NCBI RefSeq assembly: GCF_001883705.2
Contig: NZ_MDEQ02000019.1
Location: 1-64,000, forward strand
Length of the DNA stretch: 64,000 nucleotides
Direction of reading: 5' to 3'
Source: Burkholderia catarinensis
GTDB taxonomy: Bacteria; Pseudomonadota; Gammaproteobacteria; Burkholderiales; Burkholderiaceae
Numbering within the stretch: position 1 is the stretch's first letter; each line of letters begins with the position of its first letter. Of this stretch, positions 25,082-34,325 are shown one piece after another. The notes beneath the pieces are model-generated. The model had not been told where the DNA came from, did no database searches, and saw only the letters and a program-made list of their open reading frames with translations. The position numbers and the translations under genes are program-made.

Positions 25082-26875
25082 TTATTTGTCTTCGACGCGC
25101 AAGATTGCAAGGAACGCTTCCTGCGGGATCTCGACCGAACCCACCTGCTTCATCCGTTTCTTGCCTTCTTTCTGCTTCTCGAGCAGTTTCTTCTTCCGCG
25201 TGATGTCGCCGCCGTAGCACTTCGCGAGCACGTTCTTGCGGAGCGCCTTGATGTTCTCGCGCGCAACGATGTGCGCGCCGATCGCGGCCTGGATCGCCAC
25301 GTCGTACATCTGGCGCGGGATGATCTCGCGCATCTTCGCGGCGACTTCGCGGCCGCGGTATTGCGACTGCGAACGGTGCACGATGATCGACAGCGCGTCG
25401 ACCTTGTCGCCGTTGATCAGCATGTCGACCTTCACGACGTCGGACGTGCGGTATTCCTTGAACTCGTAGTCCATCGACGCATAGCCGCGCGACACCGACT
25501 TCAGGCGATCGAAGAAGTCGAGCACGATCTCGGCCATCGGGATCTCGTACGTGAGCTGCACCTGGCGGCCGTGATACTGCATGTTGATCTGCGAGCCGCG
25601 CTTCTGCTCGCACAGCGTGATCACGGAACCGACGTAGTCCTGCGGCATGTACAGGTTCACGGTGACGATCGGCTCGCGGATCTCGCCAATGCGCGCCGGC
25701 TCCGGCATCTTCGCCGGGTTCTCGACCCGGATCGTCGAGCCGTCGCTCTGCACGACCTCGTAGACGACCGTCGGGGCGGTCGTGATGAGATCCATGTCGA
25801 ACTCGCGCTCGAGCCGCTCCTGCACGATTTCCATGTGCAGCAGCCCGAGGAAGCCGCAGCGGAAGCCGAAGCCGAGCGCCTGCGACACCTCCGGCTCGTA
25901 CTGCAGCGACGCATCGTTCAGCTTCAGCTTCTCGAGCGACTCGCGCAGCGCGTCGTACTGGTTCGCCTCGACCGGATACAGCCCGGCGAACACCTGCGGC
26001 TTCACTTCCTTGAAGCCCGGCAGCGGCTCGGCGGCGGCCTTGGCCAGGTGCGTGACGGTATCGCCGACCTTCGCGGCCGTCAGCTCCTTGATGCCGGCGA
26101 TGATGAAGCCCACCTGCCCCGCCGACAGCGATTCGAGATTGCGCGACTTCGGCGTGAACACGCCGACGTGCTCGACCGGGTACTGCGCACCGGTCGCCAT
26201 CATCTTGATCTTTTCCTTCGGGCGCAGCGTGCCGTTGACGATGCGCACCAGCATCACGACGCCGACGTAGTTGTCGAACCACGAGTCGATGATGAGCGCC
26301 TGCAGCGGCGCATTGACGTCGCCCTTCGGCGGCGGCACCTTCGCGATCAGCGACTCGAGCACGTCCTCGACGCCGAGGCCCGTCTTCGCGCTGCAGCGCG
26401 TCGCGTCGGTCGCGTCGATGCCGATCACGTCCTCGATCTCCTCGATCGCGTTCTCGGGGTTCGCGGCCGGCAGGTCGATCTTGTTCAGCACGGGCACGAC
26501 CTCGACGCCGAGTTCGATCGCCGTGTAGCAGTTCGCGACCGTCTGCGCCTCGACGCCCTGGCTTGCGTCGACGACCAGCAGCGCGCCTTCGCACGCGGAC
26601 AGCGAACGGCTGACTTCGTACGAAAAGTCGACGTGCCCCGGCGTGTCGATCAGGTTCAGGTTGTAGACCTTGCCGTCGCGCGCGCGATAGGACAGTGCGG
26701 CCGTCTGCGCCTTGATCGTGATGCCGCGCTCGCGCTCGATATCCATCGAGTCGAGCACCTGCGCCTCCATTTCACGGTCGGCGAGGCCGCCGCATACCTG
26801 GATGATGCGATCCGCGAGCGTCGACTTGCCATGGTCGATGTGGGCGATGATCGAGAAATTGCGAATATGATCCAT
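25082..26875 (-). CDS. lepA: Elongation factor 4 (LepA), back-translocase-like GTPase
   Basis: EF4 is a ribosome-binding GTPase involved in initiation or elongation quality. The 597-residue protein is full length: G1 HIDHGKSTLADRI, DTPGHVDF, NKIDLPAA, then EF-G-like domains and the LepA-specific C-terminal domain (KMREIIPRQMYDVAIQAAIG, KKKLLEKQKEGKKRMK). It is directly upstream of lepB in the usual order. Confidence 0.97.
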   Translation of the reverse strand: MDHIRNFSIIAHIDHGKSTLADRIIQVCGGLADREMEAQVLDSMDIERERGITIKAQTAALSYRARDGKVYNLNLIDTPGHVDFSYEVSRSLSACEGALLVVDASQGVEAQTVANCYTAIELGVEVVPVLNKIDLPAANPENAIEEIEDVIGIDATDATRCSAKTGLGVEDVLESLIAKVPPPKGDVNAPLQALIIDSWFDNYVGVVMLVRIVNGTLRPKEKIKMMATGAQYPVEHVGVFTPKSRNLESLSAGQVGFIIAGIKELTAAKVGDTVTHLAKAAAEPLPGFKEVKPQVFAGLYPVEANQYDALRESLEKLKLNDASLQYEPEVSQALGFGFRCGFLGLLHMEIVQERLEREFDMDLITTAPTVVYEVVQSDGSTIRVENPAKMPEPARIGEIREPIVTVNLYMPQDYVGSVITLCEQKRGSQINMQYHGRQVQLTYEIPMAEIVLDFFDRLKSVSRGYASMDYEFKEYRTSDVVKVDMLINGDKVDALSIIVHRSQSQYRGREVAAKMREIIPRQMYDVAIQAAIGAHIVARENIKALRKNVLAKCYGGDITRKKKLLEKQKEGKKRMKQVGSVEIPQEAFLAILRVEDK

Positions 26876-27057
26876 TCAGTGCCGATCAAGCGAAAAAGGC
26901 GCGCTCGACGACTGCGGAGCACGCCTTGTAAGTCGGTGAAAAAACGGCTTATTTTAGCCGAAAAGGCCTTTGCCGGGCGGTATTTCGGACGCGCGGCACG
27001 GCACCCTGCCGCGGGCGCCCGCCGGACGAGGTGCCGCCGTCCGGTGACAGACCCGGC

Positions 27058-27294
27058 TCAGTGCCGGGCCGCAAGCGCGTCGCGCACCCTCGCGTCGTCG
27101 AACCGGTGACGGCACACCTCCGCACCGTCCAGCAGCAGCACGGGTACGTCCTCGTCGTAGCGGGCGACGAGTGCCGCATCGGTGTCGATGTCGACGTACT
27201 CGACCGCGATGCAGAATTCGGCCGCCACCGGCGCCAGTGCGTCGCGCATGTCGTCGCACAGGTGGCACCAGCCGCGGCCGTAGAGCGTGAACAT
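27058..27294 (-). CDS. Glutaredoxin-like protein (DUF836-type)
   Basis: A 78-residue thioredoxin-fold protein beginning MFTLYGRGWCHLCDDM, with a CxxC redox pair (Cys10, Cys13), and the VPVLLLDG cis-proline strand near residue 50. This short glutaredoxin family commonly sits near lepA and degP in beta-proteobacteria. It starts 7 bases after the degQ stop, so it is probably co-transcribed with the sigma-E operon. The redox substrate is unknown. Confidence 0.88.
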   Translation of the reverse strand: MFTLYGRGWCHLCDDMRDALAPVAAEFCIAVEYVDIDTDAALVARYDEDVPVLLLDGAEVCRHRFDDARVRDALAARH

Positions 27295-27301
27295 CGGCGC
27301 G

Positions 27302-28804
27302 CTACTTCTGGCGCGGCCGCACGGGCACGAACTGCGTGTTGTCGCCGCGCCGCACGAGCACCGCGACCGCCTTCTGCGGATCGAGCTGCGCGGTCACGTC
27401 GGCGAACTGCTTCGCGCTCGTGATGTCGGTATCGCCGACGCGCAGCACGATGTCGCCGCGCTGCAGGCCCGCACGCGCTGCCGGGCCGTCGACGCCGTCG
27501 ACCTGCACGCCGTTCTTCAGCTTCAGCGACTTCATCTGATCCGCCGTGAGGTCGCTGACCGTCAGACCGAGCGCATTGGTCTGGCGCGGCTTCTGCGGCG
27601 TGCTCTTGCGCTGCTCGGCCTTCGCCGTCGACTCGGCCGGCGTCTCCGTGATCGTGATCGGCAGATCGCGTGCCTGACCCTTGCGCCACACGCTGACCGT
27701 CGCCTTCGTGCCGGGCTTCGTGTCACCGACCATGCGCGGCAGGTCCGACGCCGTGTCGACCGGACGGCCGTTGAACTTCAGGATGATGTCGCCCGGCTGG
27801 ATGCCCGCCTTGTCGGCCGGGCCGCCCGGCTCGACGCTGCTGACGAGCGCGCCCTCGGCCTTCGGCAGCCCGATCGAATCGGCCACGTCCTTCGTCACCT
27901 CGCCGATCGCCACCGCGATCCGGCCGCGCGTGACCTTGCCCGTCGCCTTCAACTGGTCGGCCACGCGCATCGCCTCGTCGATCGGAATCGCGAACGAGAT
28001 GCCCATGAAGCCGCCGGTACGGCTGTAGATCTGCGAATTGATGCCGATCACCTCGCCCTGCATGTTGATCAGCGGGCCGCCCGAGTTACCGGGGTTCACG
28101 GCGACGTCGGTCTGGATGAACGGCAGGTAGTCGCCCGTGTTGCGGCTCTTCGAGCTGACGATGCCGGCCGTCACCGTGTTGTCGAGACCGAACGGCGAGC
28201 CGATTGCGACGACCCACTCGCCGACACGCACCTTGTTCGAGTCGCCGATCGCGACGACAGGCAGGTTCGACGCCTGGATCTTGACGACCGCGACGTCCGT
28301 GCGATCGTCGACGCCGATCAGCTTCGCCTTGAATTCGCGCTTGTCGGTCAGCGTCACGTAGATGGTGTCCGCATCGTCGACGACGTGCGCATTGGTCATC
28401 ACGTAACCGTCGGCCGATACGATGAAACCCGAGCCGACGCCGCGGTTCTGCTCGGTGTCGGGCGGATTGTCCGGCGCCGGTGCGTTCTTCGGGTTGCCGT
28501 TGCCGTTGCCGCTCCCGTTGCCGGGTGCCTGCGGCAGCGGGATGCCGAAGAAGCGCCGGAAGAATTCCGACATGTCGCCGTTGTCGAAGCCCGGCGGGAG
28601 CATTCCGCGCGGGCCGCTGCTCGTCGGCACGTTGGCGGTGGTCCGGATGTTCACGACGGCTGGCCCGACCTTTTCGACGAGATCGGCGAAGTCGGGCAGG
28701 CTGGCGGCGGGAGCCGTCACCGCGACGGCGGTATGCGGCACGAGCGGCAGGCAGGCAGACAGCGCCGCCGCCGCGAGCCATTTGCGCAGCGTGAGTTTCA
28801 TCAT
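27302..28804 (-). CDS. mucD: DegP/DegQ family periplasmic serine endoprotease (MucD)
   Basis: A periplasmic HtrA protease that degrades misfolded envelope proteins. The 500-residue product has a signal peptide (to about residue 29), a trypsin-like domain with His (TNAHVVDDAD), Asp (DDRTDVAVVKI) and Ser (PGNSGGPLIN), and two PDZ domains (about 285-375 and 400-490). A Gly/Asn-rich low-complexity insert precedes the catalytic His. It is the fourth gene of rpoE-rseA-rseB-degQ, equivalent to algU-mucA-mucB-mucD of Pseudomonas, so it is expected to be under sigma-E control. Confidence 0.95.
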   Translation of the reverse strand: MMKLTLRKWLAAAALSACLPLVPHTAVAVTAPAASLPDFADLVEKVGPAVVNIRTTANVPTSSGPRGMLPPGFDNGDMSEFFRRFFGIPLPQAPGNGSGNGNGNPKNAPAPDNPPDTEQNRGVGSGFIVSADGYVMTNAHVVDDADTIYVTLTDKREFKAKLIGVDDRTDVAVVKIQASNLPVVAIGDSNKVRVGEWVVAIGSPFGLDNTVTAGIVSSKSRNTGDYLPFIQTDVAVNPGNSGGPLINMQGEVIGINSQIYSRTGGFMGISFAIPIDEAMRVADQLKATGKVTRGRIAVAIGEVTKDVADSIGLPKAEGALVSSVEPGGPADKAGIQPGDIILKFNGRPVDTASDLPRMVGDTKPGTKATVSVWRKGQARDLPITITETPAESTAKAEQRKSTPQKPRQTNALGLTVSDLTADQMKSLKLKNGVQVDGVDGPAARAGLQRGDIVLRVGDTDITSAKQFADVTAQLDPQKAVAVLVRRGDNTQFVPVRPRQK

Positions 28805-28820
28805 GTCGGAAGCCGTAGCG

Positions 28821-29873
28821 TTACTTGGAAGCCTTGTATTCTATGGCAGACGCGAACTGCTGCAACGTAGCCGGCGGCACTTCGCCGAGCACGGTGATCC
28901 AGTAGTCGCCGCGGCGCTTCACGAGAACGTGCGTCGCGCCGGTGCTGCCCGCGCCTTCCTTGCGCGTATTCTTCTCGGCCGGCTCGATGAAAACCGAGAT
29001 GGTCGCGAGACCGTCGGTGAAGACGGCCTGATCGACCGGAATCGGCGGATCGCCCGCGTCGCGCGCGGCCATCGGCCGGCGCACTTCACGAATCTTCTGG
29101 AAACCGGCGACGCTCGGCGCAAGCTGCCAGCCCTGCGCCTCCATGTCGACCGTCGCGACCGGCGGGCGCACGACCGTCCAGCCGCTCAGGTTGCGCATGC
29201 CGGCCACGATCGCGGCCTTGTCGCCGCTTGCGCCGCCCGTCTGCAATTGCGAGAACGCAATCTGCTCGAGCACGTGATCGTTCGCATCGAGCGTCTGCGA
29301 ACGCAGCAGCAGCCCCGTGCGCGCGTCGGCCCACAGCTTGTACGTGAAGCGGTATGCATCCTTCGGCACGAGCTCGACGACCTGCGCGTCGATCCCGGCC
29401 ACGCGGTCCTTGCCGAGCGACTTCGCATCGTAGACGGACATCACGTGCTCGCCGCTCGCGCCGAGCAGCGCCGGGAACGAATCGCGCGTCTGACGGCGCT
29501 CGACCACGCACAGCTTGCGTTCAGGCACGAACGTGTACAACTCGTCGTTATGCCGCAGCAGCTTGCGCGGCTTGCCGTCGAGCGTCTCGATCCGCTCGAA
29601 CTCGCCGTCGCGGGATGCGACGTGCGCGATCCGCGACGACTGGACATACCCGCCGCGCTGGTAGACGAACGTGCCCTCGTAGCTCTGCTGCTGCGCCGCC
29701 TGCTGGACACGGTCGAGCCAGTCCGCGGCACCCTTGCGGGTCGCGACGGGATCGTCCGGTTGCTGGGCGCTGGCAGGAAGGGATTGAACGGACAACAGGG
29801 CGGCCGCGCAAAGCAGGAGGGCCGGCAGCCGCTTCCATCCGGAGATGGCGTGATTCAACTGCAATGTCCGCAT
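28821..29873 (-). CDS. rseB: Sigma-E regulatory protein RseB/MucB
   Basis: RseB binds the periplasmic part of RseA and protects it from cleavage until lipid or LPS signals displace it. The 350-residue product has a signal peptide (about 1-37, ending ASA), a large N-terminal LolA-like domain (SYEGTFVYQRGGYVQSSRI) and a smaller C-terminal domain. It lies 5 bases downstream of rseA and 16 bases upstream of degQ. Confidence 0.94.
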   Translation of the reverse strand: MRTLQLNHAISGWKRLPALLLCAAALLSVQSLPASAQQPDDPVATRKGAADWLDRVQQAAQQQSYEGTFVYQRGGYVQSSRIAHVASRDGEFERIETLDGKPRKLLRHNDELYTFVPERKLCVVERRQTRDSFPALLGASGEHVMSVYDAKSLGKDRVAGIDAQVVELVPKDAYRFTYKLWADARTGLLLRSQTLDANDHVLEQIAFSQLQTGGASGDKAAIVAGMRNLSGWTVVRPPVATVDMEAQGWQLAPSVAGFQKIREVRRPMAARDAGDPPIPVDQAVFTDGLATISVFIEPAEKNTRKEGAGSTGATHVLVKRRGDYWITVLGEVPPATLQQFASAIEYKASK

Positions 29874-29878
29874 CGGGT

Positions 29879-30496
29879 TTATTGGCCTGGCGTGGTGGTC
29901 ACGGCAGCGCGGATCAGCGGCATCGAACCCGTGACGACGGGCTGCTGTGCGAATTGCTGGTGCGCTTCAAGGTATTGGTCGAGGCTGGCGTCGCGAATGA
30001 TGTTGACGTCCTGCAGCCCCGGCTGGGCCGATGCCTGGGCTACCGTCACGCGTTGCAGGTTGCCGCCTTGCGGCGCACCGGCCGACGCGACCTGAACGGC
30101 ACCCGGGGTACCGGCCGTCTGCATTTGCGGGACGACGATCCACGTCAGCGTGGCCGCCGCGGCGGCTACCGCGAACGCGGGCACGACGCGCCGGCGCAGC
30201 GACAGCAGCTTGCGCGCGACAGGCGCGGCCGCCGGCGCGAGCAGGTGCGGCTCGCTTTCGAGCGCAGCCGACATGCGCGCGGTGAACGCGACGCTCAGCG
30301 CAGGCGACAGCGCAAGCTCGTCCGAGCGCAGCGCATCGCCGATCAGGTGGTAATCGGCCCACGCAGCGCGATCCGCGCGGTTGAGCTCAGCCAGAAACTG
30401 CCCGTTATCCGGGCCATCGAACATTTCGCCGTCGACCAGCGCGGAAAGGCGCTCGCCGCGCGAGCTCGCTTGCGACTGCGTATTGACCGATCCCAT
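29879..30496 (-). CDS. rseA: Anti-sigma-E factor RseA/MucA
   Basis: RseA is a single-pass inner-membrane anti-sigma factor that holds sigma-E inactive. The 205-residue product has an N-terminal cytoplasmic anti-sigma domain (GERLSALVDGEMFDG), a membrane segment at about 110-128 (VVPAFAVAAAAATLTWIVV) and a periplasmic tail. Three in-frame ATG codons are possible; the one at 30496 is chosen because GGGGAG lies 6 bases upstream. It follows rpoE after 86 bases and precedes rseB. Confidence 0.92.
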   Translation of the reverse strand: MGSVNTQSQASSRGERLSALVDGEMFDGPDNGQFLAELNRADRAAWADYHLIGDALRSDELALSPALSVAFTARMSAALESEPHLLAPAAAPVARKLLSLRRRVVPAFAVAAAAATLTWIVVPQMQTAGTPGAVQVASAGAPQGGNLQRVTVAQASAQPGLQDVNIIRDASLDQYLEAHQQFAQQPVVTGSMPLIRAAVTTTPGQ

Positions 30497-30582
30497 GATG
30501 CTCCCCATCTTGCACACCCCGTCGTGACTTCACGACTCTATCCGTAACTAGACCCCGACCCGCGTCGTTCCGCCTGTCGCGC

Positions 30583-31182
30583 TTACCAGCGCTTGCCTTC
30601 GGGCGTATCGAGCAGCGGACGCAATTTAGCAGCGATTGCCTCGCGCGCGCGGAAAATCCGCGACCGGACCGTCCCGATCGGACAGCCCATCATTTCCGCG
30701 ATCTCTTCGTAGCTCAGGCCCTCGATCTCGCGCAGCGTAATCGCCTGGCGTAACTCTTCGGGCAGGAGAGCCATTGCAGCGTTGACCGTCTCGGCAATCT
30801 GCTTGCTCATCAACATCGACTCAGGCGTGTTGATATCCCTTAGTTGGTCTGCGTCGGAGAAAGTTTCCGCTTCTTCCGCATCGGCCTCGGTAGAGGTCGG
30901 CGCCCGGCGGCCTTGCGTCGCAAGGTAGTTCTTCGCCGTGTTGACGGCAATCCGGTACAACCACGTATAGAACGCGGATTCGCCGCGAAATTGCGGCAGC
31001 GCACGATACGCCTTGATGAACGCGTCCTGGGCCACATCCTCGACCTCGGCGGGATCCCGCACGAGGCGCGAGATCAGCCGAATGATCTTCCGGTGGTATT
31101 TGGAGACCAGGAGTTCGAACGCCGCCTTGTCGCCCTTCTGTACGCGCTCGACCAGAGCCTGATCGATTTCTTTTTCACTCAC
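30583..31182 (-). CDS. rpoE: RNA polymerase sigma factor RpoE (AlgU)
   Basis: An ECF sigma factor of the RpoE/AlgU group that directs envelope-stress transcription. The 199-residue product has region 2 (FIKAYRALPQFRGESAFYTW) and region 4 (LPEELRQAITLREIEGLSYEEIA). The start codon is GTG at 31182 (GTGAGTGAAAAAG), preceded by a GTCAGG-type ribosome site. A 9-bp inverted repeat lies about 30 bases upstream. The operon continues with rseA, rseB, degQ and a glutaredoxin-like gene. Confidence 0.97.
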   Translation of the reverse strand: MSEKEIDQALVERVQKGDKAAFELLVSKYHRKIIRLISRLVRDPAEVEDVAQDAFIKAYRALPQFRGESAFYTWLYRIAVNTAKNYLATQGRRAPTSTEADAEEAETFSDADQLRDINTPESMLMSKQIAETVNAAMALLPEELRQAITLREIEGLSYEEIAEMMGCPIGTVRSRIFRAREAIAAKLRPLLDTPEGKRW

Positions 31183-31213
31183 CTGACAAATCCGTTAACT
31201 AGGGATGCAACGC

Positions 31214-31234
31214 GGAGCGCTATTGTAGCGCTCC
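31214..31234. promoter_or_regulatory. 9-bp inverted repeat upstream of rpoE
   Basis: GGAGCGCTA-TTG-TAGCGCTCC is a perfect inverted repeat centred about 42 bases before the rpoE GTG. Read on the minus strand it contains TACAAT, which could be a -10 hexamer; an RNA hairpin in the leader is the alternative. Confidence 0.45.
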
Positions 31235-31273
31235 CGCGCCGACCGCTGGTTACGGTCGGTAACGGCGCCGTCG

Positions 31274-31747
31274 TCATGCCCGCCCCGCCACGCCCGCCGC
31301 GCCCGCCGTTCTCGCCAGCACGGACAGCGCGCTGAACGACGCGGCGTCGAGCGCATCGGCCGGAATCAGCAGCGGCCGGGCCCGCCGGGCGCCCTGCCCG
31401 ACCGACAGCACGAGCAGCAGGCTGCTCCAGTGCGCATGGCCCGTCACGCGGCCGCGAGCCAGCAGCCGCCCGGTGCGGCCAAACGCCGCAATTTCCCCGA
31501 ATGCGTCGATCCGCAACTCGGCCGGCAGCCGGCGGGCGCAGGCCCGCGCGGCGCACACGGCCAGCAGCGCGGCCGTCGCGGCCGACACGCATGCGCCGGC
31601 GGCAGCGCCTGCGCGCGGCGCCCAGAACAGGTAGGCCGACGCGGCAGCCGATGCGACGAACACCGCCAGCACGAGATACGACACGGCCGAGGCCCGCAAC
31701 GCAAAGCGCTGCGGACGCCCGGCCGGAGCATCAAATGGACTCGTCAA
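31274..31747 (-). CDS. YgfX-like small membrane protein
   Basis: A 157-residue protein with two adjacent membrane segments near the N-terminus (about 20-42 and 48-66) and a soluble C-terminal part ending LLIPADALDAASFSALSVL, the arrangement of the YgfX (CptA) family. In E. coli YgfX is encoded with SdhE; here it lies between fabF and rpoE and no sdhE is near. The assignment is by layout and the WSSLLLVL...GARRARPLLIPADA pattern, so function is tentative. It starts 11 bases after the fabF stop. Confidence 0.6.
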   Translation of the reverse strand: MTSPFDAPAGRPQRFALRASAVSYLVLAVFVASAAASAYLFWAPRAGAAAGACVSAATAALLAVCAARACARRLPAELRIDAFGEIAAFGRTGRLLARGRVTGHAHWSSLLLVLSVGQGARRARPLLIPADALDAASFSALSVLARTAGAAGVAGRA

Positions 31748-31758
31748 GCGCTTCTGCG

Positions 31759-32991
31759 TCAGACGCGCTTGAACACCAGCGTGCCGTTGGTACCGCCGAA
31801 GCCGAAGTTGTTCTTCACGGCGACGTCGATCTTCATGTCACGCGCGGTGTTCGCGCAGTAATCGAGATCGCACTCGGGGTCCTGGTTGAAGATGTTGATG
31901 GTCGGCGGCGAGACGTTGTTGTGCAGCGCCAGCACCGTGAACACCGATTCGAGGCCGCCCGCGCCGCCCAGCAGGTGGCCCGTCATCGACTTCGTCGAGT
32001 TCACGACGAGCTTGTACGCGTGCTCGCCGAAGGCCGCCTTTACCGCGTCGGACTCGTTCTTGTCGCCCAGCTGCGTCGACGTGCCGTGCGCGTTCAGGTA
32101 CTGGACTTCGTCCGCGTTCACGCCGGCGTCGCGCAGTGCCGCGACCATGCAGCGGCGCGGGCCGTCCATGTTCGGCGCGGTCATGTGGTACGCGTCGCCC
32201 GTCATGCCGAAGCCCGAGACTTCCGCATAGATCTTCGCACCGCGCGCCTTCGCCGCTTCGTACTCTTCGAGCACCATTACGCCTGCGCCCTCGCCCAGCA
32301 CGAAGCCGTCGCGGTCCTTGTCCCACGGACGGGACGCGGTAGCCGGATCGTCATTGCGGGTCGACAGCGCGCGCGCGGCCGCGAAACCACCGATGCCGAG
32401 CGGCGACACCGTCGATTCGGCGCCGCCCGCGACCATCACGTCCGCATCGCCCGCCTGGATCAGGCGCGCCGCGAGACCGATGCTGTGCAAGCCGGTCGTG
32501 CAGGCCGTCACGGCCGCGAGGTTCGGGCCCTTCAGGCCGAACATGATGCTCAGGTGACCCGAGATCATGTTGATGATCGAACCCGGCACGAAGAACGGCG
32601 AAATCCGGCGTGCGCCGCGATCGACGTAGGTCTGGTGCGTATCTTCGATCATCGGCAGGCCGCCGATGCCGGAACCGACCAGCACGCCGATGCGTTCCGC
32701 ATTGGCTTCGTTCACGTCCAGCCCGCTGTCCTTGATAGCCTGGACACCGGCGGCGATGCCGTAATGGATGAACGTATCCATGTTCCGGGCTTCCTTCGCC
32801 GGGATGTACTCCTCGGCGCTGAAACCCTTCACTTCGCCCGCGAAATGGACGGCGAGGTTCGACGGATCGAACTTCGTGACGGTGGCGATACCGGACTTGC
32901 CGGCGACGAGATTGGCCCAGCCGTCGGCAACACTATTGCCAACAGGCGAAATCAGCCCCAGGCCTGTAACGACAACACGACGGCGGCTCAC
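31759..32991 (-). CDS. fabF: 3-oxoacyl-ACP synthase II
   Basis: FabF elongates acyl-ACP with malonyl-ACP. The 410-residue thiolase-fold enzyme has the catalytic cysteine in TACTTGLHSIG and histidines in NAHGTST and KSMTGHLLGGAGG. The start is the GTG at 32991 (SRRRVVVTGLGLISPVG): GAGG lies 5 bases before it, and the upstream in-frame ATG would run into a terminator-like hairpin. It follows acpP in the conserved fab order. Confidence 0.96.
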   Translation of the reverse strand: MSRRRVVVTGLGLISPVGNSVADGWANLVAGKSGIATVTKFDPSNLAVHFAGEVKGFSAEEYIPAKEARNMDTFIHYGIAAGVQAIKDSGLDVNEANAERIGVLVGSGIGGLPMIEDTHQTYVDRGARRISPFFVPGSIINMISGHLSIMFGLKGPNLAAVTACTTGLHSIGLAARLIQAGDADVMVAGGAESTVSPLGIGGFAAARALSTRNDDPATASRPWDKDRDGFVLGEGAGVMVLEEYEAAKARGAKIYAEVSGFGMTGDAYHMTAPNMDGPRRCMVAALRDAGVNADEVQYLNAHGTSTQLGDKNESDAVKAAFGEHAYKLVVNSTKSMTGHLLGGAGGLESVFTVLALHNNVSPPTINIFNQDPECDLDYCANTARDMKIDVAVKNNFGFGGTNGTLVFKRV

Positions 32992-33019
32992 GGTAACCTC
33001 TTTTCCATTATTGGATGAC

Positions 33020-33071
33020 AAAAACAAAAGCCACAGTGGCCACAGGAACCAGCCCTGCGAGCCCTGTGGCT
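33020..33071 (-). terminator. Terminator or attenuator between acpP and fabF
   Basis: On the minus strand AGCCACAG and CTGTGGCT form an 8-bp stem around a 27-base loop and are followed by TTTGTTTTTG. It ends about 29 bases before the fabF start, so it may let acpP be expressed above fabF. Confidence 0.65.
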
Positions 33072-33155
33072 GTTAGCCCGTCCGGCGCGAAGCCGGCAGG
33101 ATGGCGCGTCAATCGCGAAGATCGCGGCGACGTGGCGGACAAGCGCGAAAGGCGC

Positions 33156-33395
33156 TTACGCCTTGACGTTTGCGCGAGCGTAGTCGATCGCTTGCTGAAC
33201 GGTCGTGATCTTCTCTGCTTCTTCGTCCGGGATTTCCATGCCGAACTCGTCTTCCAGAGCCATCACCAGTTCGACCGTGTCGAGCGAGTCGGCGCCCAGG
33301 TCGTTCACGAACGAAGCTTCGTTCTTGATCTCGGCTTCCGCGACGCCCAGTTGTTCAGCGACGATCTTCTTGACACGTTGTTCGATGTTGTCCAT
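33156..33395 (-). CDS. acpP: Acyl carrier protein
   Basis: AcpP carries the growing acyl chain on phosphopantetheine. The 79-residue acidic protein has the attachment serine in [12 protein letters not shown] (Ser37 counting Met1). It sits between fabG and fabF; AcpS, which modifies it, is encoded in the same co-oriented block. Confidence 0.98.
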
Positions 33396-33539
33396 TACCC
33401 CTCCGAGGGAAAGTTCAGATTTACAAGTGCGCGCATTTTATCAGGTTTGCTGACGCCAAAACGCGCGTTGGCTTGATGGCCGATCAAGCGCCGATCCGCC
33501 TGAAAAACGGGATACGGCGCGGATAGTAAACGAAAATCG

Positions 33540-34289
33540 TTACGACATGTACATGCCGCCGTTCACGTGCAGCGTCGTGCCGGTAATGTAACCGGCCTGC
33601 GGCGATGCGAGGAACGCGACGGCATGGGCGATGTCTTCCGGGCTGCCGAGGCGGCCGAGCGGAATCTGGGTCTTGAGCGCGGCCTGTTGTTCTTCCGGCA
33701 GCGTCTTCGTCATGTCGGTGTCGATGAAGCCCGGCGCAACGCAGTTCACGGTGATGCCGCGGCTGCCGATCTCGCGCGCGAGCGCACGGGTCATGCCCGC
33801 GACGCCGGCCTTCGCGGCCGCGTAGTTGACCTGGCCCGGGTTGCCGGCGGAGCCGACCACCGACGTGATGTTGATGATGCGGCCGCCGCGCGCCTTCATC
33901 ATCGGGCGCAGCACCGCGCGCGACAGGCGGAACACCGACTTCAGGTTGGTGTCGATCACCGCGTCCCAGTCCTCGTCCTTCATCCGCATCGCGAGCTGGT
34001 CCTGCGTGATGCCCGCATTGTTGACGAGCACGTTCAGTGCGCCGAATTCCTTCACGGTCGCATCGATCAGCGCCTCGGCAGCCGCCGCGTCGTTGACGTT
34101 CAGCACCGCACCGCGGCCCGTGACGCCCGCTTCCGCGAACGCCGCGGTGATTGCCGCGGCGCCCGATTCGCTCGTCGCGGTACCGATCACCGTCGCGCCC
34201 AGGCGCGCGAGTTCGAGCGCGATCGACCGGCCGATGCCGCGCGATGCGCCGGTTACGATCGCAACCTGTTTATCGAGAGTCTTTTCCAT
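33540..34289 (-). CDS. fabG: 3-oxoacyl-ACP reductase
   Basis: FabG reduces 3-ketoacyl-ACP with NADPH. The 249-residue short-chain dehydrogenase has the cofactor motif TGASRGIGRSIA, NNAGITQD, the catalytic serine in NITSVVGSAGN and Tyr/Lys in YAAAKAG. It lies between fabD (36-base gap) and acpP. Confidence 0.97.
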   Translation of the reverse strand: MEKTLDKQVAIVTGASRGIGRSIALELARLGATVIGTATSESGAAAITAAFAEAGVTGRGAVLNVNDAAAAEALIDATVKEFGALNVLVNNAGITQDQLAMRMKDEDWDAVIDTNLKSVFRLSRAVLRPMMKARGGRIINITSVVGSAGNPGQVNYAAAKAGVAGMTRALAREIGSRGITVNCVAPGFIDTDMTKTLPEEQQAALKTQIPLGRLGSPEDIAHAVAFLASPQAGYITGTTLHVNGGMYMS

Positions 34290-34325
34290 GAATCGAATAT
34301 CCGTTTCTTGAGAACAGGCGCCGCG

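Noticed and set aside
24665..27109. 814-codon open frame opposite lepA and lepB
   Set aside because: Antisense to two essential genes with full motifs; no recognisable domain.
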